Source: a virus. From it: 21,516 bases of DNA. This document shows positions 13,378 through 20,001 of the stretch, in pieces. The notes under the pieces were generated by a model. It worked only from the letters and a program-made list of their open reading frames with translations. It was not told the origin of the DNA and searched no databases. The position numbers were made by a program, and so were the translations under genes. Location: the IMG/VR virus record IMGVR_UViG_3300007537_000018, positions 1 to 21,516 of that record. One strand, written 5' to 3'. Within the stretch, counting starts at the first letter, position 1. Every line of letters starts with the position of its first letter.

Positions 13378-13729
13378 AAAAGAGAAGTCACCACATGATA
13401 AAGTAGTATTATCGATTCAACTACCTCGCTCAATGAAGGAGGAGGCAGTTAAAAAGGCTGTTCAAAACGGAACGAATATTACAAAACTGGTGCAGAAGTG
13501 GATAGATAAATTTTTGCGCGGCAGCGAGGAGGTCTGCATGTCTCGATCGGAATGGGAGATTATTGAGAATACAATTACCGAGCATGCAGAGCTTTCTCGT
13601 GATACTGGCGCGAAACAGGCAACGCCAGAAGTTGTTGAGGCCCTTTTTCGCGATCTCCCAAAACATAAACGTAACTTATGTTTCGTGAAGCTTCAGAATA
13701 TTTGGATGAATCCACATGCAAATCCTTAA
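13367..13729 (+). CDS. Ribbon-helix-helix-like protein with possible internal start
   Basis: A 120-aa protein overlapping the scaffold stop by 11 bp. Residues 13-50 fit a ribbon-helix-helix fold: a VVLSIQL strand, a SMKEEAVKKAVQNG helix, then NITKLVQKWIDKFLRG. The rest is a different, more polar segment. A strong Shine-Dalgarno, GAGGAGG (13526-13532), lies 5 nt before an in-frame ATG at 13538 (Met58), so a 63-aa C-terminal product (MSRSEWEIIENTITEHAEL) may be made separately. From about 13510 the DNA looks more GC-rich than the neighbours. The last 155 bp overlap a gene on the opposite strand, so the true 3' extent of one of the two is uncertain. Possible roles are regulation of the adjoining cassette or an antitoxin-like protein; neither is shown. 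Confidence 0.6.
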   Translation: MASEKEKSPHDKVVLSIQLPRSMKEEAVKKAVQNGTNITKLVQKWIDKFLRGSEEVCMSRSEWEIIENTITEHAELSRDTGAKQATPEVVEALFRDLPKHKRNLCFVKLQNIWMNPHANP

Positions 13730-14003
13730 TCTTTTTATAGATTGTTTTGTAGTACATCTTTGTATTATTTAATTGCATTATGGCATTCTTCATAGCGTAA
13801 CATACCCGTTGGAAGTTGGGGTATATCATTAGGTCGGCATCCTTTACTTTTATGCCTTTAGGGATGCCGGCTTTTTCTTTTACAAGATCAAGGATTGCTT
13901 TATAGTACCAATTTGCATTTCGCGAACCTTGAGATTTTGCCAGCTCTACAAATATTTTTACAGAGTCCATTAACTCATTACGAATATTACTTTTATGCCT
14001 CAT
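13575..14003 (-). CDS. Opposite-strand gene, resembles prophage accessory/regulatory domain
   Basis: A 142-aa basic protein, the only - strand gene in the late block. The segment from FVELAKSQGSRNANWYYKAILDL to YYKTIYKKIKD (about residues 18-92) resembles a domain common in prophage regulatory or antirepressor-type proteins: an SQGSxxAxxYY opening, a helical middle, and a Y-K-x-I-Y-K end. This is recognition by pattern only. The last 50 residues overlap the RHH gene on the other strand and look less conserved, so the frame may have been extended by insertion. The ATG at 14003 has no clear ribosome site. Together with the recombinase it looks like a moron-type insertion. Confidence 0.5.
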   Translation of the reverse strand: MRHKSNIRNELMDSVKIFVELAKSQGSRNANWYYKAILDLVKEKAGIPKGIKVKDADLMIYPNFQRVCYAMKNAIMQLNNTKMYYKTIYKKIKDLHVDSSKYSEASRNISYVYVLGDREKGPQQLLALPVSRQYHEKALHAR

Positions 14004-14055
14004 CGTTTTTAATTCTCACACACATTTATTGGTAATTGCAAGCTAAAATTTTGGT

Positions 14056-14109
14056 AACGAAAACGTTCGTTTTTGAGACTTGTTCTTAGCCCTATAAATA
14101 TTGTACGAT
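14056..14109. promoter_or_regulatory. Operator-like dyad between the divergent cassette genes
   Basis: A perfect inverted repeat AACGAA-aacg-TTCGTT lies at 14056-14071, with a single TACGAT at 14104-14109. TACGAT is exactly the half-site of the dyad at the rightward promoter (6203-6217), and both dyads share ACGA/TCGT cores. The 208-bp region between the opposite-strand gene and the recombinase gene is very AT-rich, and I see no convincing -35/-10 pair in it. Confidence 0.4.
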
Positions 14110-14211
14110 TTTGTGCTATTTTTAGTATCAAAACCCATGTCAAAAACAAAATATTAAAATGTGATTTTTTAGTTGAGTTTTGAAACATTATATTAGAGAT
14201 TGTTTAATGCT

Positions 14212-14766
14212 ATGAAGATTGGATATGCACGTGTATCAAAATTTGATCAAAATATGGATCTGCAAATGGATGCATTAGAAAAAGCAGGATGTATTAGAAT
14301 ATTTTATGACAATATTTCTGGTGCCAAAGATGTTCGACCAGGCTTGACTAATTTAAATAATGCTTTGAGAGAAGGTGATATTTTTATTGTTTGGCGCCTA
14401 GACAGGCTTGGGCGTTCATTAAAACAATTAATTTCTATAGCAAATGATTTAGAGTATCGTGGTGTTGGTTTAAAAAGTTTATCAGAGTCAATCGACACCA
14501 CGACTCCTGGCGGCAAATTGATATTTCATGTATTTGGGGCTTTAGCTGAGTTTGAGCGCAATATTATAAAAGAACGCACAAAAGCTGGTTTAACCGCTGC
14601 TAGAACAAGAGGGAAAGTAGGTGGTAGACCTAAAAAGATAGATACAAATATTATATTAGCAATTAAACACTTGCATGAAAAAAGTGAGTTGCCAATAAAA
14701 GATATTTGCAATATGTATGGAATCTCAAAGCCAACTCTTTATCGTTATTTAAAAGTCTCCTTATAA
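14212..14766 (+). CDS. Serine recombinase, resolvase/DNA invertase type
   Basis: A 184-aa protein of the small serine recombinase family (Hin, Gin, Tn3 resolvase). The catalytic Ser9 is in KIGYARVSK, with DQNMDLQ after it. Conserved VWRLDRLGRSLKQL (60-73) holds the active-site arginines Arg65 and Arg68. The long E-helix region is FHVFGALAEFERNIIKERTKAGLTAARTRG (105-134), then GRPKK, and the C-terminal helix-turn-helix is at 161-181 (DICNMYGISKPTLYRYL). The length is typical and nothing seems missing. An upstream TTG at 14200 adds four residues; ATG 14212 gives the family N-terminus. It may invert or resolve DNA, or mobilise its cassette. Its place between scaffold and capsid genes is unusual. 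A 28-bp dyad begins 17 bp after its stop. Confidence 0.93.
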   Translation: MKIGYARVSKFDQNMDLQMDALEKAGCIRIFYDNISGAKDVRPGLTNLNNALREGDIFIVWRLDRLGRSLKQLISIANDLEYRGVGLKSLSESIDTTTPGGKLIFHVFGALAEFERNIIKERTKAGLTAARTRGKVGGRPKKIDTNIILAIKHLHEKSELPIKDICNMYGISKPTLYRYLKVSL

Positions 14767-14778
14767 GGCCTATAAAGC

Positions 14779-14811
14779 TTGACAACAATTATTTATTCAT
14801 ACATAATTGTT
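14779..14811 (+). promoter_or_regulatory. Strong promoter for capsid genes with a 28-bp dyad
   Basis: TTGACA (14779-14784), 17-nt spacer, CATAAT (14802-14807). A perfect inverted repeat, AACAATTAT (14784-14792) and ATAATTGTT (14803-14811) with a 10-nt centre, covers the spacer and -10, 28 bp in all. It could be a repressor operator. Serine recombinase crossover sites are also imperfect dyads of about 26-28 bp, so it could be a recombinase-binding or crossover site. The promoter would give the capsid gene, the most needed protein, its own transcription after the interrupting cassette. Confidence 0.65.
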
Positions 14812-14827
14812 TTACTAAAGCGGTTTT

Positions 14828-14935
14828 ATGCAGCCCATAAGGCGAGGGGCTCTCCAGATTTTTTGGTCCTCCTTTAAAGCATTATGGCTACCTGTCGCAC
14901 AATTCGTTGTAAATCAAGTAGTTAATAAAATTTAA
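14828..14935 (+). CDS. 35-aa ORF in the capsid-gene leader (tentative leader peptide)
   Basis: The leader of about 130 nt between the capsid promoter and the capsid ATG contains an ATG at 14828 followed by 35 sense codons and TAA at 14933-14935, ending 12 bp before the capsid start. The predicted peptide (MQPIRRGALQIFWSSFKALW...) is basic at the N-terminus and hydrophobic/aromatic after that. No good ribosome site precedes it; its stop lies beside the AAAGGAGG of the capsid gene. Upstream part of the leader (14832-14851) can form a short AGCCC/GGGCT stem. It may be a leader peptide, an RNA element, or chance. Confidence 0.27.
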   Translation: MQPIRRGALQIFWSSFKALWLPVAQFVVNQVVNKI

Positions 14936-14947
14936 AAGGAGGAAATT

Positions 14948-15811
14948 ATGGCAAGTGGAGATCCACAACTAGAAAAATCATTCGAAGTAGCATTTGATGA
15001 GAATGTACAATTAGCCTATCAAGGCACGTCGGTTACCAGAGGCAAGGTATATACAAAAACAGGAATTAATGGCAAGTCTGTTCAGTTTCGTCGAAGAGGT
15101 GAAACACAAATGTCACCTGCCGTTTACAATTCGCCAGTAACAGGCGGAAACTTAAGCATGGAAGTCGTAACGGCAATGATCAATGATTATGAAGTTGCTA
15201 AGCGACAAAGCCCATTTGATTTGTATAAAGTTAATTTTGATGATGGCATGCAAATAGCTAAAGCAATGGGTTCGGCAATTGGAAGGCAATACGACCAAAC
15301 AATTATTGATGCATTGCAGGCTGGCGCAACATACACAATAGCAGCCGACTATGGTTCAACAAGTGGAAATACAGGGTTAACAATTGATAAAATCAACAGG
15401 ATTATATCAATGCTTGAAGAGCATAACGTTCCGATGCAAGACGTTTGCGGGCTAGTCACACCTCAAGCAAAAGAAGGATTGAGAAATTCAGAAAAAGCTA
15501 CGAGCTCACTATATGTTGACCATAAAGCTATGAATGATGGAAAAATTGAAAAATTAGCAGGCATGGAATTGTTAACTGTAGGAGGTCGCAAAGAAGGTGG
15601 ACTTCCGGTTGATGGTGATAATGTTGCAAGCTTATATTTCTTTGACAAAAATGCCATTGGCGTAGCTGAAGGAGCTCTTTCTGGGCAAGGTGATGTTAGA
15701 AAACAATGGTCAGTTGAGTATCAAGGATGGTTATACTATGGTGGTTTATCAATTGGATCTATTGTAATAGAGCCAGAAGGCATTGTAGAAGTTAAAATAC
15801 AACAAGTTTAA
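14948..15811 (+). CDS. Major capsid protein
   Basis: A 287-aa protein with the features of podovirus coat proteins of the HK97 fold: FEVAFDENVQLAYQGTSVTRGKVYTKTGINGKSVQFRRRGE at the N-terminus, a long helix region DDGMQIAKAMGSAIGRQYDQTIIDAL (about 98-123), a DKINRIISMLEEHNVP spine-like helix, and a C-terminal strand-rich AIGVAEGALSGQGDVRKQW...YYGGLSIGSIVIEPEGIVEVKI. It forms the icosahedral shell. It has the best ribosome site in the window (AAAGGAGG, 6 nt spacing), a private promoter and a leader, all consistent with very high expression. It is followed 19 bp later by the decoration protein. Confidence 0.93.
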   Translation: MASGDPQLEKSFEVAFDENVQLAYQGTSVTRGKVYTKTGINGKSVQFRRRGETQMSPAVYNSPVTGGNLSMEVVTAMINDYEVAKRQSPFDLYKVNFDDGMQIAKAMGSAIGRQYDQTIIDALQAGATYTIAADYGSTSGNTGLTIDKINRIISMLEEHNVPMQDVCGLVTPQAKEGLRNSEKATSSLYVDHKAMNDGKIEKLAGMELLTVGGRKEGGLPVDGDNVASLYFFDKNAIGVAEGALSGQGDVRKQWSVEYQGWLYYGGLSIGSIVIEPEGIVEVKIQQV

Positions 15812-15830
15812 TAAAAGGAGAAAATAAATT

Positions 15831-16760
15831 ATGGCATTAGATATAACAAATCTAACCGTTATTCGTGGTCAAGATAAACCTGAAGCTGTTCAAGGTTATC
15901 TGGCTTATAGAACAGAAGATGATGAAACAACAGTTTCTGGTGTTAATTATTTTGGCAAATTGCAGCACAAACTGTTTAAAGGTGACGAAATCTGGGTTCA
16001 ACACGTTGATGCAGATGGCGAGCTTAAGGGTGAGCATAGATATATGATCGCAATAGATGATGAAGATTTTATTGTGGCATATCCTGTTGCACCTGGTGAA
16101 ATGATAGCTACAGCATATATTGAAGATATAACAGAAGTTGAGCAAGATACATCTGTTTTCAATGAAAAAGTTTTAGCTGATAAAGCTACAGTTTATCTCG
16201 ATGGAACGATAGATACAAGTGATGCTAATATTGCATTAACAATTAATGGAGAAACGATAGGAACAATGACAGTTCCACATACTGCCAGTGAACCTGGATC
16301 AAGTTCAAGCCTTTCGGTTTCCACAATGCATCCATCTACAAGTTATATATTTGGATCAGATGGTACATGTGCTGGCACTTCAGGTGCTTATTGTATTGTG
16401 GTTGGAAAGCCTGTAGTAATAGATAGTGTTTATATTCAACAAGAAAATATTACAATAGATGATACGGCAGCTCAAACAGCTTACATTAATGCACCTATAA
16501 ATGGTAAATTATTAAAGCTTCAAGCTACTATTGATGGTGATCCTGGTGCTGAAAAGACTATTGTAGCAAAAATTGATGGAACTAACGTAGCTAATGGAAC
16601 TATAACAGTCCCGAATGGAACTGCTGCAGGTACCGTTATTAGTGCTAGTCCAACTGCTGACAACATACTGGATGCTGGAGACACGCTAGAGCTTAGCGCA
16701 CCTGACACAGGCGGAAACACTGTTGAAGCATACGTTTCTGCATACATAAAGATTGATTAA
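15831..16760 (+). CDS. Head decoration / head fibre protein with Ig-like repeats
   Basis: A 309-aa protein directly after the capsid gene, with ribosome site AAAGGAG. Residues 1-110 form one domain (VIRGQDKPEAVQGYLAYRTEDDE, EIWVQHVDADGEL). From about 119 on it is a beta-sandwich type sequence poor in Lys and rich in T, G, D and A. A segment at 121-155 (YLDGTIDTSDANIALTINGE) is echoed at 229-270 (LQATIDGDPGAEKTIVAKIDG...TITVPNGTAAGTVISASP), suggesting a duplicated domain. The second copy, ending DNILDAGDTLELS, matches the general pattern of capsid decoration or head fibre domains. It likely projects from the shell and stabilises it or binds surfaces. The exact fold is inferred. Confidence 0.72.
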   Translation: MALDITNLTVIRGQDKPEAVQGYLAYRTEDDETTVSGVNYFGKLQHKLFKGDEIWVQHVDADGELKGEHRYMIAIDDEDFIVAYPVAPGEMIATAYIEDITEVEQDTSVFNEKVLADKATVYLDGTIDTSDANIALTINGETIGTMTVPHTASEPGSSSSLSVSTMHPSTSYIFGSDGTCAGTSGAYCIVVGKPVVIDSVYIQQENITIDDTAAQTAYINAPINGKLLKLQATIDGDPGAEKTIVAKIDGTNVANGTITVPNGTAAGTVISASPTADNILDAGDTLELSAPDTGGNTVEAYVSAYIKID

Positions 16761-16762
16761 AA

Positions 16763-17392
16763 ATGTCGGTTATAACTGATAAAGTTGAACTGGCTAACAG
16801 AGCGCTCAGGAAACTGGGCGCTCAGCAAATCAGTGGTTTTGATGATAATAGTCAGGAAAGCGCTATCTTAGAAGATGTATTTGATCAATGGCGCAAATCT
16901 ATTTTAACCAAAAGTGATTGGAGATTTGCCAGTAAGCAGGATGCACTTGTTCAATCAGGAACAGATCCAGAATTTGGTTATAAATATAAGTTTGATATTC
17001 CAGATGATATGTTAAAGCTTCGCGCTTTATATGTTGCATATGATGACAGTGCGGATCAGTCAGGCAATAATTTGCCTATTTTGACGGACTATAAAGTGTT
17101 TGATGCTATTCATGTGGATTATGAAAATATTTGGGCTGAATATTTATATGATGCAGATTATGCATTGTGGCCTGCATGGTTTGTAGAGTTTGCAGTGTCG
17201 GCATTAGCATATGAATTAGCTATGCCCATCACCAGAGATACTCAATTGTCTCAATTATATAGAGTCGAGGCTTATGGTGAAACTAGTTCTATGATGGGAG
17301 GGTTATTTGCTGAAGCCACAAATCAAGACACTGGTCAGCAACCAACAGACGCATTTAAATTAGATATATTTACAAGATCTAGATTTTACTGA
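16763..17392 (+). CDS. Tail tubular protein A (T7 gp11-like)
   Basis: A 209-aa protein of the size and pattern of T7 gp11: VELANRALRKLGAQQISGFDDNSQESAILEDVFDQWRKSIL at the N-terminus, SDWRFASKQDAL, YKYKFDIPDDMLKLRALYV, and a helical WPAWFVEFAVSALAYELAMPITRDTQLSQLYR segment (about 133-165). It forms the ring between portal and nozzle in the short tail. The start lies 2 bp after the decoration gene stop, and its stop overlaps the nozzle start as TGATG, so the two tail tube proteins are translationally coupled. Confidence 0.93.
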   Translation: MSVITDKVELANRALRKLGAQQISGFDDNSQESAILEDVFDQWRKSILTKSDWRFASKQDALVQSGTDPEFGYKYKFDIPDDMLKLRALYVAYDDSADQSGNNLPILTDYKVFDAIHVDYENIWAEYLYDADYALWPAWFVEFAVSALAYELAMPITRDTQLSQLYRVEAYGETSSMMGGLFAEATNQDTGQQPTDAFKLDIFTRSRFY

Positions 17393-19347
17393 TGAGAAAT
17401 ATTGCCCTACCCCAGTTTAGATTCACCCATGGAGCGTTAAACCCAGAAGCTTCAGGACGTGGAGATTTAGAGTTTTATTACAGCACAGTAAATGAATCTA
17501 GAAATTTAGTTGGCAGGCCTCATGGGGCTCTTAAAAAAAGAGCAGGATTAAAATTTTTAAAAGATATAACGGTTTCAGGCTATGATGAAGGTCATGTTTC
17601 AATGCATGAATTTGCTTTTTCTGCAACACAGGTTTATCTAGTTGTGTTTTTAGATAATGTAATAAAAATTTTTCATGATGATATAGAAGTAAAAGAGATA
17701 ACATCGACAGGATATTCGGGTGAAAGATTATTACAACTAGACACTTGTCAATTCGGTGATACAATGATTATCACTGAAAAAGATGTCCAACCTAAAAAGT
17801 TAGTGAGAGGTGCAACAGATTCAGATTGGACATTGAGTAATATAACTTTTGAAAACGTCCCTCTTCACGAATTTAGCGAAAATGATACATATCCTGGAGG
17901 TACTATAACGCCTTCTGCTGTGGAAGGCACTATAACATTAACGGCTAGTTCTAGTGTTTTAGGCGGTGTCATAGTCGGCCAATATATTATCGGAAATGGT
18001 GGAAGGGCTAGAATTGTTAAAAAGAATTCAGGAACGGAAGTCACTGCAATAGTCATTGCTCCCTTTTATAATAAAAATGCCATTGCAAGTGGGGATTGGT
18101 ATATAACCTCTGGTCGTGAACCTATTTTTGGAAGCGCTAGAGGATACCCTAGAACCTCTACGTTTCATGCAGGTAGATTGGTTTTGGCAGGGTTTAGAAG
18201 TGCTCCAGAATATTACATATTTTCAGTAGTTAATGATTACTTTAATTTTGATTTAGGGCAGTCTGAAGATGACGATGCTATTATGGCTAGTTTGCCATCC
18301 GAAAGAGTCGCAACAATATATTCAACAAACTCTCACAATTCATTAGAATTTTTTACATCAGAAGGGCAGTTTACATTATCTGGAGATGTTATTTTGACGC
18401 CAAATTCGGCTGAAAATGCACTTCATCAATCAACAGATGGTGTTAATGCTTATCCCAAGCCTGTTGATTTGCCGGATGGGGGAACTTTGTTTGTACCACG
18501 AGATGGTGGTTCGATTAGACAATTTATTTTTAGTAGAGATATATTCGCTTATCATGCGGCTTCAATAACTTTTATGTCATCGCATTTAATAAAAAATTGT
18601 GTCGGTTTGGCAAGGCAGAAGCCATCCACAGAAACGGATGGTTCGTATATTTATGCAATAAACAATGATGGCAGTTTAGTTATGGGATGTATTGTCGTTG
18701 ATCAAAATGTATTTTGCTTTCTAAGGCAGGAGACTCAAGGGAAGTTTCAGTATATTCAAGCGGTAGGTGACCAAGTTTATGTTGCTGTGCAAAGAGATTT
18801 GTCTGGAACTACAAAGCTATTTTTAGAGAAATTTGATGCCAGTTTTTGTAGTGATGCTGCTGTACATTTGACTTCTGATACTGCAAAAACATCATGGGAT
18901 GTTCCTGCACATTTGGCTGGTCAAATTTGTATACTGAAAGGCATTGATCCTACGCAAGATAATCCGTCTTGGGAAATTTTTGATCCATTTGTGATGCCTC
19001 TTAGTGGTCAATTTTCTACACCTATTCCTGTTACAGAAGTTGAAGTTGGATTTTCTTTCTGGACAGATTTAATTACAAACCCTGTAGAGATTCCACAACA
19101 AGGCTCTAGCATGGGTCAAAAAAAGAGTATAAGTGAATTGGTATTGAATTTATATAATACACAACAGGTGGTTGTTAACTCCAGGACAGTTTTGGATGAG
19201 CAATATGAAACAGATGCTTTTACTGGAAGAAAGCATTTATTTGCAATTTCTGGATGGGATGAAAAAGGTCAAGTGCGGATAGAGCAATATGATTCTGTTC
19301 CTTTCGAATTATTAAATTTAAATATGAAAGTGAGTTTTGGGAGATAA
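17392..19347 (+). CDS. Tail tubular protein B / nozzle (T7 gp12-like)
   Basis: A 651-aa protein opening LPQFRFTHGALNPEASGRGDLEFYYSTVNESRNLVGRPHGALKKRAGLKFL, the typical N-terminus of gp12-like nozzle proteins (G-x-L-x-P, the R.D...Y..G/...N......G...RR.G block). Later FGSARGYPRTSTFHAGRLVLAG (about 243-264), SVVNDYFNFD and IYSTNSHNSLEFFTSEGQFTL are also family features. The middle is a beta-propeller-type series of strands. It forms the distal tail tube that contacts the fibre and the host. The length is a little below T7 gp12 (794 aa) but normal for BPP-1/epsilon15-type phages. Coupled to the previous gene by TGATG. Confidence 0.95.
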   Translation: MRNIALPQFRFTHGALNPEASGRGDLEFYYSTVNESRNLVGRPHGALKKRAGLKFLKDITVSGYDEGHVSMHEFAFSATQVYLVVFLDNVIKIFHDDIEVKEITSTGYSGERLLQLDTCQFGDTMIITEKDVQPKKLVRGATDSDWTLSNITFENVPLHEFSENDTYPGGTITPSAVEGTITLTASSSVLGGVIVGQYIIGNGGRARIVKKNSGTEVTAIVIAPFYNKNAIASGDWYITSGREPIFGSARGYPRTSTFHAGRLVLAGFRSAPEYYIFSVVNDYFNFDLGQSEDDDAIMASLPSERVATIYSTNSHNSLEFFTSEGQFTLSGDVILTPNSAENALHQSTDGVNAYPKPVDLPDGGTLFVPRDGGSIRQFIFSRDIFAYHAASITFMSSHLIKNCVGLARQKPSTETDGSYIYAINNDGSLVMGCIVVDQNVFCFLRQETQGKFQYIQAVGDQVYVAVQRDLSGTTKLFLEKFDASFCSDAAVHLTSDTAKTSWDVPAHLAGQICILKGIDPTQDNPSWEIFDPFVMPLSGQFSTPIPVTEVEVGFSFWTDLITNPVEIPQQGSSMGQKKSISELVLNLYNTQQVVVNSRTVLDEQYETDAFTGRKHLFAISGWDEKGQVRIEQYDSVPFELLNLNMKVSFGR

Positions 19348-19353
19348 TAAAAA

Positions 19354-20001
19354 ATGTTAGGTTATCAGTCAATAGGCTATCAATCAATGTATGCAAACCA
19401 AGCTGGGGGTGCTGCTTCTAGTTTTGGGTCATTTGCATCGCAAACTCGTTCTACTCTTCCAAGCAATGCTCAATTGCAGTCAATGAAAACTACAACAGGA
19501 CAGAAACAAGGAGCCAGTATAAGTGGTGGAGATGTTGCTATAGCAGTCATTGGAAGTTTAACTCAAGTTGCAGGCTCTTTAATTGGAGCTCATTATCAGT
19601 CGCAGATGGCTGAAACACAAAAGGGATTTCATGAAGTTCAGGCCCGACAAGAGAAAGTTAAGGCTGAAAATATTGCCAGTAACTTAAGAAATCAAGCCAG
19701 AAAAGTTTTGGGAACATCTTTAGCTATTATGGGCAGTAGGGGATTTGATAGCTCTGAAGGCAGCTCCCTAAGAGGTCTTGAGCAATCATTGATAGATTTA
19801 AATTCTGATATTAAAGATGTTTTTACTATGGGCGAAACACAAGCCAATCAGAGTCGCACACAAGCCAGGTTAGCTGAGATACAAGCCCCTTATATTAGGA
19901 GTCAAGGATTTTTAGGAGCGATAGATCCTAGCATGAAATCACTCAGCACGTTAAAAACTTATATGAATCAAAAAAAGCAGGTAAATAGAAATGGCAGATA
20001 G
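19354..20001 (+). CDS. Internal virion / ejection protein (T7 gp14-like)
   Basis: A 215-aa protein. The N-terminal 50 residues are disordered and rich in G, S, Q and A. A hydrophobic stretch follows, GGDVAIAVIGSLTQVAGSLIGAHYQS (about 58-83), then a long coiled coil (about 85-115), the segment VLGTSLAIMGSRGFDSSEGS and helices to the C-terminus. The G-rich hydrophobic patch, coiled helices and position right after the nozzle gene fit gp14-like internal proteins, which are ejected first and make a channel in the outer membrane. GGGAGATAATAAAAA precedes ATG 19354. The end overlaps the next gene by 11 bp. Confidence 0.78.
   Translation: MLGYQSIGYQSMYANQAGGAASSFGSFASQTRSTLPSNAQLQSMKTTTGQKQGASISGGDVAIAVIGSLTQVAGSLIGAHYQSQMAETQKGFHEVQARQEKVKAENIASNLRNQARKVLGTSLAIMGSRGFDSSEGSSLRGLEQSLIDLNSDIKDVFTMGETQANQSRTQARLAEIQAPYIRSQGFLGAIDPSMKSLSTLKTYMNQKKQVNRNGR

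Noticed and set aside
14832-14866. Stem AGCCC/GGGCT followed by a T run as a rho-independent terminator of the recombinase gene
   Set aside because: The T run lies about 7 nt from the stem and the loop is long; it also lies downstream of the capsid promoter. I kept it only as possible leader structure.
14767-14947. tRNA gene in the GC-richer part of the capsid leader
   Set aside because: No T-loop GTTCRANNC pattern, no matching acceptor stem and no CCA-type end were found.
15852-16145. 97-codon - strand frame opposite the decoration gene
   Set aside because: Composition (many C, I, N, F) is that of an antisense shadow and the + strand gene is well supported by position and ribosome site.
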